From NCBI RefSeq assembly GCF_004362865.1, contig NZ_SNYI01000001.1:1302001-1366000 (forward strand): a DNA stretch of 64,000 nt, given 5' to 3'. The DNA comes from Zeaxanthinibacter enoshimensis. Its GTDB lineage: Bacteria > Bacteroidota > Bacteroidia > Flavobacteriales > Flavobacteriaceae. This document shows positions 19,447-28,923 of this stretch, piece by piece. A program made the translations under genes and the position numbers. How positions within the stretch are numbered: the first letter of the stretch is position 1; the number at the start of each line of letters is the position of its first letter. The notes beneath the pieces were generated by a model. The model saw only the letters and a list, made by a program, of their open reading frames with translations, was not told the origin of the DNA and ran no database searches.

Positions 19447-20709
19447 TCAGAGATCGTACTGTTTGATCTTCCTGTACAGGGTGCGTTCTGAAATTCCCAG
19501 TTCTGAGGCAGCCGCTTTTCGTTTTCCACGGTTCCGTTCCAGGGATTTTTTGATCAGCTCTATCTCTTTTTCCTGTAAAGATAGGGTTTCTTCTTCTTCG
19601 ATTTCTTCCGCAAAATGATACTTGTCCTCCGGGCCGGGTTCTGCCGGGCGTTCCCTTCTCAACGGGGCAGACGGAAGTACTTCGAGGGCAGTGCTCTCTT
19701 CTTCAATGGCTTCCTCGGTATCCCCGTAGATCTTGCGGATAAGGTTGCGGTTCTCTTCCTGTACCTTATCAGTATCGTTTTCCTTCAGCAATTCCAGGGT
19801 CAGTTTCTTTAGATCGTTAAGGTCACCCTTCATGTCAAACAGCACCTTGTAAAGGATCTCCCTTTCGTTGCTGAAATCACTTTCCTTGGATTTGGTGCCT
19901 ATTACTGCCGGCAGGTGAGAATCCCCTGCATTGGGCAGGTAACTGTTCAGGCAGGATAAACTGATCTCCCTGCTCTCCTCCAGCACGGATATCTGTTCTG
20001 CCACGTTCCTCAGCTGCCGGATGTTCCCGGGCCAGCGATATTTCAGGAGTAATTGTACCGCATCATCTTCCAGCCGTATCGTCGGCATCTTGTATTTCTG
20101 GGCAAAATCGGAAGCGAATTTCCGGAACAGCAGGTGGATATCACCCTGTCTTTGCCTCAGGGGTGGAATATTGATCTCTACCGTACTTAACCTGTAATAG
20201 AGATCCTCCCTGAATTTGCCTTTACTGATGGCTTCTGCCATGTTTATATTCGTGGCAGCAACAATGCGAACGTTGGTCTTCTGCACCTGGGAAGAACCAA
20301 CTTTTAAGAATTCCCCGTTCTCCAGTACACGCAGCAATCTTACCTGGGTGGTGAGCGGCAGTTCTCCTACCTCGTCCAGGAAAATGGTTCCCCCGTCGGC
20401 TACCTCGAAATAACCACTCCTGGTCTGGGTTGCCCCGGTGAATGCTCCTTTCTCGTGTCCGAAAAGTTCACTGTCTATGGTACCTTCAGGAATAGCCCCG
20501 CAGTTGACCGCGATATATTTAGCGTGTTTGCGATGGGAGAGGGAGTGAATGATCTTTGGAATCGACTCTTTTCCGACCCCGCTTTCCCCGGTCACCAGCA
20601 CTGATATGTCTGTAGGGGCCACCTGCATCGCTTTTTCCAGGGCACGATTCAGTTTGACATCGTTCCCGATGATCTCAAATCGTTGTTTAATGGCCTGTAT
20701 GGATTCCAT
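19447..20709 (-). CDS. Sigma54-dependent transcriptional activator (AAA+ and Fis-type HTH)
   Basis: Protein of 420 residues. The AAA+ domain covers about 14-245 with Walker A GESGVGKE (41-48), the sigma54-contacting loop GAFTGA (88-93) and Walker B GGTIFLDEVGEL. A linker of about 110 residues is rich in Glu, and a Fis-like helix-turn-helix ends the protein (KRKAAASELGISERTLYRKI). There is no N-terminal receiver or GAF domain, so its activity is probably set by expression level or by a partner protein. It leads a run with lptE, the TPR-like gene and secG. An inverted repeat just upstream could be an operator. Confidence 0.95.
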   Translation of the reverse strand: MESIQAIKQRFEIIGNDVKLNRALEKAMQVAPTDISVLVTGESGVGKESIPKIIHSLSHRKHAKYIAVNCGAIPEGTIDSELFGHEKGAFTGATQTRSGYFEVADGGTIFLDEVGELPLTTQVRLLRVLENGEFLKVGSSQVQKTNVRIVAATNINMAEAISKGKFREDLYYRLSTVEINIPPLRQRQGDIHLLFRKFASDFAQKYKMPTIRLEDDAVQLLLKYRWPGNIRQLRNVAEQISVLEESREISLSCLNSYLPNAGDSHLPAVIGTKSKESDFSNEREILYKVLFDMKGDLNDLKKLTLELLKENDTDKVQEENRNLIRKIYGDTEEAIEEESTALEVLPSAPLRRERPAEPGPEDKYHFAEEIEEEETLSLQEKEIELIKKSLERNRGKRKAAASELGISERTLYRKIKQYDL

Positions 20710-20739
20710 ATATCAAATACTTATATAAAAATGATCCCT

Positions 20740-20760
20740 GTTTACCCCCCGGGGGTAAAC
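20740..20760. promoter_or_regulatory. Perfect inverted repeat between miaB and the sigma54 activator
   Basis: GTTTACCCCC, one central C, then GGGGGTAAAC form a perfect 10-bp inverted repeat 31 bases upstream of the activator start and 20 bases after the miaB stop. No T run follows directly on the minus strand (the tract ATTTTTATAT comes eight bases later). It may be the miaB terminator or an operator for the activator gene. Confidence 0.5.
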
Positions 20761-20779
20761 GGATCTGAAAAATTTAGTC

Positions 20780-22219
20780 TCATGAAGCATATCCTACAGC
20801 AGTACCCAGGAGGGTAGCCGAAGTACAATCTTCGATCTTCACATTTACGAAATCACCTACTTTATAAGACTCCTTTGGAAAGACGACAACCGTATTCTGT
20901 GAATTACGTCCCATCCAGTGTTCCGAGGACTTCCTGGAATCACCTTCTATCAGCACCTCTTCGGTTTTACCCAGGTGCTGCCGTGTCCTGTAGTGACTGT
21001 GCTTTTGCTGCAGTTCAATAACTTCCTGCAGCCTTCTCTTTTTCACAGCCTCCGGGATATCATCCTCAAGTTTCCGCGCGGCCATGGTACCCGGTCTTTC
21101 CGAATAAGCGAACATAAAACCAAAATCGTACTTCACATACTCCATCAGGCTCAGGGTGTCCTGGTGGTCTTCTTCGGTTTCGGTAGGGAAGCCGGTGATC
21201 ATATCCATACTGATGGCACAGTCAGGGATCAGTTCCCGGATATTATCGATCATTGTGAAATATTCTTCCCTGGTGTGCTGCCTGTTCATGGCTTTCAGGA
21301 TACGGTTACTGCCACTCTGAACCGGCAGGTGTATATAGTTACAGATATTCTTATAATTCGCCATGGTCTCTATCACATCCATGGTCATGTCCTGGGGATT
21401 GGAGGTCGAGAATCGGATACGCATGCGCGGCTGGGCCTCGGCTACGAGTTGTAATAGCCTGGCAAAGTTGACCGCAGTCGCCTTTTGCATTTCGGTAGCC
21501 CGGTCAAAATCCTTTTTCAGCCCACCGCCGTACCAGAGGTAGCTGTCAACATTCTGGCCCAACAGGGTGATCTCTTTAAAGCCCTGATCCCATAATTCAT
21601 TCACTTCTTTCAGTATAGACTGGGGATCCCTGCTCCTCTCGCGGCCCCTGGTGAATGGGACAACACAGAAAGTACACATATTATCACAACCCCTGGTGAT
21701 GGATACAAAAGCAGTAACTCCATTGGTGTTCAGGCGTACCGGCGCAACGTCCCCGTAGGTCTCCTCTTTGGAAAGGATAACGTTTACGGCGTTCCGGCCT
21801 TCGTCTATCTCTGCGATAAGGTTAGGCAGGTCTTTATAGGCATCCGGGCCTACCACCATATCAACGATCTTCTCTTCTTCCAGGAACTTGCTTTTAAGGC
21901 GCTCTGCCATACAGCCGAGAACCCCGACCTTCATATGGGGCCGACCTTTCTTAACTGCATTGAATTTCTCCAGGCGTTTTCTCACCGTGGTTTCTGCCTT
22001 CTCGCGGATAGAACAGGTGTTGACAAGGACAAGGTCTGCATCTTCCAGGTTAGTGGTAGTGTCAAATCCTTCCTTGGACAGGATGGATGCGACAATCTCA
22101 CTGTCCGAGAAATTCATCTGGCAGCCATAACTTTCTATATAAAGTTTACGGGAGTTGCCATCCTTTTTGTCCAGAACTAATGTGCTGCCCTGCAGCGATT
22201 CGTTAATTTCTTTCTCCAT
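20780..22219 (-). CDS. miaB: tRNA-2-methylthio-N6-dimethylallyladenosine synthase MiaB
   Basis: Protein of 479 residues from the ATG at 22219. It is a radical-SAM methylthiotransferase that modifies i6A37 in tRNAs. The N-terminal UPF0004 domain begins [15 protein letters not shown], and the radical-SAM cluster motif is [17 protein letters not shown] (CxxxCxxC). A TRAM domain ends the protein (about 410-475). The frame is open 47 codons further upstream, but that stretch is not family-like and contains a strong promoter match, so the shorter start is preferred. Confidence 0.96.
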   Translation of the reverse strand: MEKEINESLQGSTLVLDKKDGNSRKLYIESYGCQMNFSDSEIVASILSKEGFDTTTNLEDADLVLVNTCSIREKAETTVRKRLEKFNAVKKGRPHMKVGVLGCMAERLKSKFLEEEKIVDMVVGPDAYKDLPNLIAEIDEGRNAVNVILSKEETYGDVAPVRLNTNGVTAFVSITRGCDNMCTFCVVPFTRGRERSRDPQSILKEVNELWDQGFKEITLLGQNVDSYLWYGGGLKKDFDRATEMQKATAVNFARLLQLVAEAQPRMRIRFSTSNPQDMTMDVIETMANYKNICNYIHLPVQSGSNRILKAMNRQHTREEYFTMIDNIRELIPDCAISMDMITGFPTETEEDHQDTLSLMEYVKYDFGFMFAYSERPGTMAARKLEDDIPEAVKKRRLQEVIELQQKHSHYRTRQHLGKTEEVLIEGDSRKSSEHWMGRNSQNTVVVFPKESYKVGDFVNVKIEDCTSATLLGTAVGYAS

Positions 22220-22255
22220 TACAACCGTAGATCTTCGTAATTTTCTTTGCGTTGG

Positions 22256-22287
22256 CAAAGATAGGATTAAATCCCTGTTTATGACAA
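22256..22287 (-). promoter_or_regulatory. Promoter of miaB (TTG, 21 nt, TATCTTTG)
   Basis: On the minus strand a -33 TTG (22285-22287) is separated by 21 nt from an exact -7 box TATCTTTG (22256-22263). This is the complete Bacteroidota promoter layout, 36 nt before the miaB ATG. It lies within an upstream extension of the miaB frame and so supports the later start. Confidence 0.65.
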
Positions 22288-22374
22288 TATGACAGTCAAT
22301 ATATTTAGGATGAATGCGCAACTTAAAGGCCAGTATCGTATCTGTTGTTAAACAAACCATTTATTAAATAACCG

Positions 22375-23601
22375 ATGAGAACAAAACTTTTATCACTCCT
22401 GATTCCCGCCGTGTTGCTCCTGTTTTCCTGCGATAATGCGGATAACGGGGAGTACCGTGATTTCCTGGTGGCAAAACCTGTAACCATGAGTATCGAAGAA
22501 TATAATGCCAGTGTCCAGGTGCTGCCACCGCGGTCACTCGAGCATTCCGGGAAGATCTATGCTTATAAGGACTATATCTTTGTAAACGAAAAATTCAAGG
22601 GGGTACACGTAGTCGATAATTCGAACCCCGTACAACCCGAAAAGATAGGCTTCCTCAATATACCAGGCAATGTGGATATTTCTGTAAAAGGAGATTACCT
22701 GTATGCAGACAGCGGTAATGACCTGGTGGTACTGGATATTTCACAGATGGCTGATATTAACCTCGTCAAACGCCTGGAAAATGTGCTGAATGATAATATG
22801 GTCTGGCCCGCTGATGCAGAAATATATGACTATGATGAATTTGATGCTACCTCAGAAGTGTTGCTGGGCTGGGAAGTGGTGACCGAAAGACGCCTGGTAG
22901 CGGAGTACCGGGATAACATGGTTTTTATGGCAGAGGCGGCCAACGATCTTGCAACAGGGGAGGGCGGATCCCTGGCCAGGTTCAAGATCGTGGGTGATTT
23001 CCTGTACGCCGTAGATCCCCATTACATCAACATCTTTAATATCAGCGACCTGGATAACCCGCAGGACCTGGAGGATGTGTTTGCGGGATTTGACATTGAA
23101 ACAATCTTTTACTACGAAGACAAATTATTCCTGGGGAGTATGCGGGGTATGTATATCTATGATATCACCAACCCTTCCCAGCCTGTTAAGGTGTCGGAAT
23201 TCCAGCATGGTACCGCCTGTGATCCCGTGGTGGTGCAGGGGAATTATGCCTATGTGACCCTAAGGGGTGGTAATGGCTGTGGTGCTACCGCAAGCGGGCT
23301 CTTTATTGTAGACCTGTCTGATATCTCTGATCCTGTCCTTGCTGTTTCTTACCCGATGGACCAGCCTTACGGCCTGGGGGTCAGGGGAGATGCCGTCTTT
23401 GTCTGCGATGGGGAGTCGGGTTTAAAAGTGTACGACAAATCGGATATCATGAGCCTGGAGCAGGTTCAGCATTTCCCCGACCAGATGGCCTTTGACGTAA
23501 TACCACTGGAGGATACGTTGCTGATGGTAGGTGAGGGAGTGGTGCACCAGTATGCTTATGAAGGGTTGCAGCTGCATTGGATCAGCAGTACCGAGCTGTA
23601 A
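22375..23601 (+). CDS. LVIVD-repeat beta-propeller lipoprotein
   Basis: Protein of 408 residues. A lipoprotein signal ends in LFSC (Cys19). The rest consists of repeated units of about 40-50 residues with the LVIVD pattern (VHVVDNSNPVQPEKIG, LVVLDISQMADINLV, FIVDLSDISDPV), predicted to form a beta-propeller. Such proteins are common surface or periplasmic lipoproteins in Bacteroidota; the ligand is unknown. The gene is divergent from miaB and is followed by a terminator, so it is probably monocistronic. Confidence 0.88.
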   Translation: MRTKLLSLLIPAVLLLFSCDNADNGEYRDFLVAKPVTMSIEEYNASVQVLPPRSLEHSGKIYAYKDYIFVNEKFKGVHVVDNSNPVQPEKIGFLNIPGNVDISVKGDYLYADSGNDLVVLDISQMADINLVKRLENVLNDNMVWPADAEIYDYDEFDATSEVLLGWEVVTERRLVAEYRDNMVFMAEAANDLATGEGGSLARFKIVGDFLYAVDPHYINIFNISDLDNPQDLEDVFAGFDIETIFYYEDKLFLGSMRGMYIYDITNPSQPVKVSEFQHGTACDPVVVQGNYAYVTLRGGNGCGATASGLFIVDLSDISDPVLAVSYPMDQPYGLGVRGDAVFVCDGESGLKVYDKSDIMSLEQVQHFPDQMAFDVIPLEDTLLMVGEGVVHQYAYEGLQLHWISSTEL

Positions 23602-23627
23602 GAGAATTATGTTCTGAAATCTTATGA

Positions 23628-23654
23628 CACCTGCGATTCCGCAGGTGTTTTTTT
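23628..23654 (+). terminator. Terminator of the LVIVD lipoprotein gene
   Basis: The stem CACCTGCG / CGCAGGTG with a four-base loop is followed by seven T residues, starting 27 bases after the stop codon. Confidence 0.9.
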
Positions 23655-23698
23655 ATGGGCGGGAAAAAAGGGCGGGAACGGAAATCAAAAAATTCCCA

Positions 23699-23706
23699 TA
23701 CTTTTG
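23699..23706 (+). promoter_or_regulatory. Putative -7 box (TACTTTTG) for topA
   Basis: An exact TAnnTTTG match 19 nt before the topA ATG, downstream of the preceding terminator. No TTG is present at 17-23 nt spacing upstream. Confidence 0.5.
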
Positions 23707-23725
23707 TGACTTCAAAAACCTCTGA

Positions 23726-26221
23726 ATGGCAAAGAATTTAGTTATAGTAGAGTCGCCCGCGAAAGCAAAGACCATCGAAAAGTTCCTTGGTAAGGATTAT
23801 AAGGTCACCTCCAGTTTTGGACATATTGCAGACCTCCCTACCAAAGAGCTCGGTGTGGATGTGGAAAAAGACTTTACACCTAATTATATAGTAGATAAGG
23901 AAAAGAAGGCGCTGGTCAAGAAACTCAGGGAAATGGCATCCAAGGCAGAATTGATCTGGCTGGCCAGTGATGAAGACCGGGAAGGAGAGGCGATTTCATG
24001 GCACCTGGCTGAGACCCTGAAGCTAGATAAAGATAAGACCCGGAGGATCGTATTCAACTCTATTACCAAGAATGCTATCCAGAAAGCGATAGAAAATCCA
24101 AGGGATATTAATTACGACCTGGTGAATGCCCAACAGGCAAGGCGTGTCCTTGACAGGCTGGTGGGGTACGAATTATCCCCTGTATTGTGGAAAAAAATTA
24201 AACCGGGACTGTCTGCCGGTAGGGTACAATCAGTGGCAGTCCGACTCATAGTTGAACGGGAGCGGGATATCGAAGGCTTTACGCCGGTTGCTTCCTTCAA
24301 GGTAACGGCAGAATTCACCACCTCCAAGGGCGAGGTTTTCACTGCCAAACTGAATTCAACTTTCGAAAGCAAGGAAGAGGCAGAGGAATTCCTTAAGAAG
24401 AATATAGGTTCCGACTACAAGATAGACAGCCTGGATACCAAGCCGGCTAAAAAATCACCGGCAGCTCCATTTACCACTTCCACCCTGCAACAGGAAGCGG
24501 CCCGGAAGCTGTACTTCTCGGTTTCCAGGACCATGCAGGTGGCTCAGCGCTTATACGAGGCAGGGCATATCACCTATATGAGAACCGATAGTGTTAACCT
24601 GTCAGGGGAAGCTATACAGGCTGCCAAGGAAGCCATTATTGAGAATTACGGCGAAAAATACAGCAAGGTCAGGAATTACAAGGGGAAGTCCAAGGGAGCA
24701 CAGGAGGCCCACGAAGCGATCCGCCCGACCGATATGAAGAATCAATCGCCTACCATGGACAGGGACCAGGCCAAATTGTATGAACTGATCTGGATGCGAA
24801 CCCTCGCCTCCCAGATGAGTGATGCACAACTGGAACGTACAAACGTTAAGATCGCCAGTAACAAGCACGACCAGCTATTCTCAGCAAACGGGGAGGTGAT
24901 CAAATTTGACGGATTCCTGAAAGTATACCTGGAAGGTAAAGACGAGGAAGATACAGCTGAAGAGCAGGAGGGAATGTTGCCAGCCATGAAACTGGGCGAA
25001 GCGCTCAATAATAATTCTATCACGGCGACCCAGCGGTTTACAAGGGCACCCTACCGCTACACGGAAGCCTCGCTGGTTAAGAAACTGGAAGAACTCGGGA
25101 TCGGGCGACCTTCTACTTATGCCCCGACCATTTCTACCATCCAGAACAGGGGGTATGTGGAAAAGGGAACTATTGACGGAACCGAACGGAATTACGTACA
25201 ACTGGAACTCAGTTCAGATAATATAGAATCGAAGACCCTCACCGAGACGGTAGGATCGGATAAAGGAAAACTGGTACCAACGGATATCGGGATCGTAGTG
25301 AACGATTTCCTGGTCAGTCATTTCTCCGGAATCCTGGATTATAATTTTACCGCCAAGGTTGAAAAGGACTTTGACGAGATCGCAGCCGGCGAGGAAGACT
25401 GGCAAAAGGTGATGAAGAACTTCTACAAGGATTTCCACCCAAAGGTCCTCGACGTGGAAGAAAATGCAGAACGCGCCAGCGGGGAGCGGGTACTGGGAAC
25501 GGATCCTAAATCGGGCAGGCAGGTATCTGTAAGGCTGGGCCGCTTTGGGCCGATGGTACAGATTGGTACCGTGGATGAGGAAGAGAAGCCACAGTTTGCG
25601 AGCCTCTTACCGCACCAGTCGATCACCACCCTCACCTTCGAGGAGGCAATGGAACTCTTTAAACTGCCCAGGAACCTTGGGGAGTACAAAGGGGAGGAAG
25701 TAGAGGCGAATGTCGGAAGGTATGGTCCTTACGTCAGGTACGGGAAGAAATTCGTATCCCTGGGGAAGGATGAAAGCGCATTTGATGTAGACCTGGACCG
25801 GGCTATAGAACTGATAAAGGAAAAGGAAAAGGCAGATGCGCCAATAGCTTCTTATGAAGGGAAGGAGGTCACTAAAGGAAAAGGCCGGTTTGGCCCATTC
25901 ATTAAGTGGGACGGCATGTTCATCAATGTAAACAAGAAGTACGATTTCGATAATCTCTCCCAGGAAGATATCGAGGAGCTGATCGAGGCCAAGAAGAAGA
26001 AGGAAGCCGAAAAGGTGGTGGTTGAATGGACGGAAGAGGATATCCGCATCGAAAAGGCCAGGTGGGGCAGGCATAATATCATACAGGGTAAGATCAAAGT
26101 AGAGCTTACCAAGGATGTGGATCCCAACAAGGTTACCCTGGAGGCGGCCAAGGAATTACTTGAAAAGAAGAAACCCAAGAAAAAAGCGACAAAGAAAACA
26201 ACAAAGAAAACTAAAGGTTAG
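23726..26221 (+). CDS. topA: DNA topoisomerase I (type IA)
   Basis: Protein of 831 residues. It relaxes negative supercoils through a 5'-phosphotyrosyl intermediate. The Toprim domain opens with VESPAKAKTIEKFLG and holds the acidic SDEDREGEAI cluster; the catalytic Tyr is in ITYMRTDS. The C-terminus has no CxxC zinc fingers. It carries four Topo-C repeats instead (VSVRLGRFGPMV, ANVGRYGPYV, KGKGRFGPFI, EKARWGRHNI) and then a Lys-rich tail (PKKKATKKTTKKT) that probably binds DNA. The arginase-like gene starts nine bases after the stop, so the two are co-transcribed. Confidence 0.98.
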   Translation: MAKNLVIVESPAKAKTIEKFLGKDYKVTSSFGHIADLPTKELGVDVEKDFTPNYIVDKEKKALVKKLREMASKAELIWLASDEDREGEAISWHLAETLKLDKDKTRRIVFNSITKNAIQKAIENPRDINYDLVNAQQARRVLDRLVGYELSPVLWKKIKPGLSAGRVQSVAVRLIVERERDIEGFTPVASFKVTAEFTTSKGEVFTAKLNSTFESKEEAEEFLKKNIGSDYKIDSLDTKPAKKSPAAPFTTSTLQQEAARKLYFSVSRTMQVAQRLYEAGHITYMRTDSVNLSGEAIQAAKEAIIENYGEKYSKVRNYKGKSKGAQEAHEAIRPTDMKNQSPTMDRDQAKLYELIWMRTLASQMSDAQLERTNVKIASNKHDQLFSANGEVIKFDGFLKVYLEGKDEEDTAEEQEGMLPAMKLGEALNNNSITATQRFTRAPYRYTEASLVKKLEELGIGRPSTYAPTISTIQNRGYVEKGTIDGTERNYVQLELSSDNIESKTLTETVGSDKGKLVPTDIGIVVNDFLVSHFSGILDYNFTAKVEKDFDEIAAGEEDWQKVMKNFYKDFHPKVLDVEENAERASGERVLGTDPKSGRQVSVRLGRFGPMVQIGTVDEEEKPQFASLLPHQSITTLTFEEAMELFKLPRNLGEYKGEEVEANVGRYGPYVRYGKKFVSLGKDESAFDVDLDRAIELIKEKEKADAPIASYEGKEVTKGKGRFGPFIKWDGMFINVNKKYDFDNLSQEDIEELIEAKKKKEAEKVVVEWTEEDIRIEKARWGRHNIIQGKIKVELTKDVDPNKVTLEAAKELLEKKKPKKKATKKTTKKTKG

Positions 26222-26230
26222 TCCCGCAAT

Positions 26231-27391
26231 ATGGCGTTTGATTTCCTCATCCCGGTAAGTGACAAAGTTCTGGCTCATTGCGAGTTGTTGCCTCCCCAGG
26301 CTCTTGGAAAGAACATTCACAAACATACTTCGCGTCATGGCCTGCCAGTGCTCGCCAACGTATCTTTTGCCATCCTTGGGGTCAATGAATCCAGGAACGC
26401 CTTTGAAAAGAAACCGGAAGCGCTCGATATCTCCCAGATCCGGTTACAGTTGTACCAACTGATGATGGGGAACTGGAACGCTTCTATAGTCGACCTGGGA
26501 GATCTGAACGAAGGCGAGACCGTAGAGGATACTTATTTTGTTGTCAAAGAGATCGTTGCCGGATTGCTCGAAGAGGATATTATTCCTATAGTCATAGGCG
26601 CTACCCAGGATATCACCTATCCTACATACCGGGCTTTTGACGGGATCAGGAATATGGTTAACCTTGTTTCCGTTGACAGCAGGTTCGACTTCGGGGCTGA
26701 CGAGGAGCTTATCTCGTCTAATTCCTATATGAGTAAGATCATCACGGACAAACCCAATAATCTTTTTAATTTTTCCAACCTGGGATACCAGAGCTATTTT
26801 AACAGCCAGGAAGAGATAGACCTTATGGAGAAGCTGTTCTTTGATGCTTACCGCCTGGGGGAGATCACTTCGGATATCAGCCTGGCTGAACCTGTACTCC
26901 GCAATGCCAATATCCTCAGCCTCGATGCCCGGGCGATCATGGCCAGTGACCTGGGGACAACCTCGCCTAACTTTTCGCCGAACGGCTTTAACGGGAGAGA
27001 GATCTGTGCGATCGCACGCTATGCGGGTATAAGTGACAACCTTTCTGTCTTCGGAATTTACGAATGCGAAAATAACATACAATCCTTCCAGTTGGTAGCC
27101 CAGATCATCTGGTACTTTATGGAAGGCTTCAATTACCGGATCAAAGAAACTCCAAGTGCACGGAACAACGACTTCACCAAGTTCAATGTGCCTACTGAAA
27201 CAGAGCAGCTGGTCTTCTATAAAAGCCATCTTACCGAAAGGTGGTGGGTAGAAGTACCATCTATCCTTGCTTCAGATACTAAATCCAATTCACCTGCGTT
27301 ATTACCCTGCACCGAACAGGACTATCTGGATGCTTGCGACCAGAATATCCCTGAGAGGTGGTTCAAAGCCTACAAGAAGGGCTTTAACTAA
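26231..27391 (+). CDS. Arginase/formimidoylglutamase-fold protein with degenerate metal site
   Basis: Protein of 386 residues of the ureohydrolase superfamily, as seen from the order of the fold motifs. The motifs themselves have drifted: GATQD replaces GGDHS, VDSRFD replaces the DAHxD motif, and LDARAIMASD replaces DxDxxDP. At least three of the six manganese ligands (two His and one Asp) are therefore Gln, Arg and Arg, so ureohydrolase activity is unlikely. No signal peptide is present. It follows topA by nine bases and precedes gldK by 117 bases. Annotation as formimidoylglutamase would be by homology only; the true role is unknown. Confidence 0.8.
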   Translation: MAFDFLIPVSDKVLAHCELLPPQALGKNIHKHTSRHGLPVLANVSFAILGVNESRNAFEKKPEALDISQIRLQLYQLMMGNWNASIVDLGDLNEGETVEDTYFVVKEIVAGLLEEDIIPIVIGATQDITYPTYRAFDGIRNMVNLVSVDSRFDFGADEELISSNSYMSKIITDKPNNLFNFSNLGYQSYFNSQEEIDLMEKLFFDAYRLGEITSDISLAEPVLRNANILSLDARAIMASDLGTTSPNFSPNGFNGREICAIARYAGISDNLSVFGIYECENNIQSFQLVAQIIWYFMEGFNYRIKETPSARNNDFTKFNVPTETEQLVFYKSHLTERWWVEVPSILASDTKSNSPALLPCTEQDYLDACDQNIPERWFKAYKKGFN

Positions 27392-27508
27392 ATGATCATT
27401 ATTTTTTTGTGGCGTTCCATTTTACACAATAAATCGCATAAAATGCAGTTTTAGTGAATAATGCATTTCGTTACTGTGAATTGTCTTAATCGAAATTTAA
27501 CCTAGAGT

Positions 27509-28864
27509 ATGAAGAAGCTATTGTTAATCCCTATAGCGTTTGTTTTTTTATTATCCAGCTGCGGGTCCAAGACCAAAGGAGAACTGGTTGGGGTCCAGGG
27601 GAAGAAGTGGCACCCGGAAAAGCCCTACGGAATGGAACTGATTCCCCGTGGTGCTTTTATCATGGGTAAGCAGGACGAGGATGTAGCCAAGGTTTACAAC
27701 GCGCCAACCAAGACCGTTACCGTTCGTTCCTTTTACATGGATGATACCGAGATCACCAACAGTGAGTACAGGCAATTTGTAGAATGGGTTAAAGACTCTA
27801 TCGTACGAAGCAGGCTGGCAATCCTGGCAGATGAATTAGGCCTTACCCCGGAAGATGGAGGTATTGGAGAATACGCCTTTAAATCTGCAGATACCACCAA
27901 GATGTCCGTATACGAGCGATATATGCTCGACAATTATGCCGGACTTGGAGAAACAGGTTATGAAGGATATGCCCTTAATAAGGACGAAGAATTGATCTGG
28001 GATACCAGCGACTACCCGGACGAGTATTATACAGAAGTAATGGACTCTATGTATATCCCGGAAGAGGAGTCGTACAACGGTCAGCGCATGATCGATGTGA
28101 AGAAACTGAAATACAAATATACCTGGATGGATATCCAGGAAGCTGCAAGGGCAAGAGAGCAGGGGCGTAAGCCTTTCATCAAGCAGGAGGAAATAGAGAT
28201 CTACCCGGATACTACGGTTTGGATCAGGGATTTTGAATACTCCTATAACGAGCCTATGCACAATGATTACTTCTGGCACGACGCTTACAGCGATTACCCG
28301 GTAGTAGGTGTGTCCTGGCAGCAAGCCAAGGCCTTCTGTAACTGGAGAACCAAATTCAAGAACGACGATCAGAAGAGTCGTGGAAAACAATTCGTGAACC
28401 AGTTCCGTCTCCCTACCGAAGCAGAGTGGGAATATGCCGCCCGTGGAGGAATTGAAGGAGGAACTTACCCTTGGGGAGGACCTTACGTGATCAGTGATAC
28501 CGGGTGTTTCATGGCAAACTTTAAACCGCAGCGAGGAGATTATGCTGCAGATGCCGCCCTGTATACCGTGGAAGCGAAGTCTTACGAGCCCAATGATTTT
28601 AACCTGTACAATATGGCCGGTAACGTGGCAGAATGGACGAACTCCAGCTACTACCCCGGGTCATACGAGTACGCATCAACCATGAACCCTAATGCAGAGG
28701 ACGGGAAGAATACACGTAAAGTGATCCGTGGAGGATCCTGGAAAGACGTGGCTTATTTCCTGCAGGTGAGTACCAGGGATTATGAATACAAGGATTCCGC
28801 AAGAAGTTATATCGGATTCCGGACCGTGCAGGATTACATGGGAGAAGAAGATTCTACCCAGTAA
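27509..28864 (+). CDS. gldK: Type IX secretion/gliding lipoprotein GldK
   Basis: Protein of 451 residues. A lipoprotein signal ends in LSSC (Cys18). The remainder is a formylglycine-generating-enzyme (FGE-sulfatase) fold without enzymatic function, shown by ITNSEYRQFVEWV, RLPTEAEWEYAARGG, GNVAEWTNSSYYPGS and VIRGGSWKD. GldK forms, with GldN, the periplasmic ring attached to the outer membrane in the T9SS. It is the first gene of gldK-gldL-gldM-gldN. I did not find an exact -7 box in the 117-base upstream gap. Confidence 0.97.
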   Translation: MKKLLLIPIAFVFLLSSCGSKTKGELVGVQGKKWHPEKPYGMELIPRGAFIMGKQDEDVAKVYNAPTKTVTVRSFYMDDTEITNSEYRQFVEWVKDSIVRSRLAILADELGLTPEDGGIGEYAFKSADTTKMSVYERYMLDNYAGLGETGYEGYALNKDEELIWDTSDYPDEYYTEVMDSMYIPEEESYNGQRMIDVKKLKYKYTWMDIQEAARAREQGRKPFIKQEEIEIYPDTTVWIRDFEYSYNEPMHNDYFWHDAYSDYPVVGVSWQQAKAFCNWRTKFKNDDQKSRGKQFVNQFRLPTEAEWEYAARGGIEGGTYPWGGPYVISDTGCFMANFKPQRGDYAADAALYTVEAKSYEPNDFNLYNMAGNVAEWTNSSYYPGSYEYASTMNPNAEDGKNTRKVIRGGSWKDVAYFLQVSTRDYEYKDSARSYIGFRTVQDYMGEEDSTQ

Positions 28865-28923
28865 TGATGCAAACCAACCAAGTGACCAAATACTTATTAT
28901 AACCTAATTTTTAAATCAACATT

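Noticed and set aside
22220-22360. Longer miaB start
   Set aside because: The extension is not MiaB-like and covers the best promoter match in the window.
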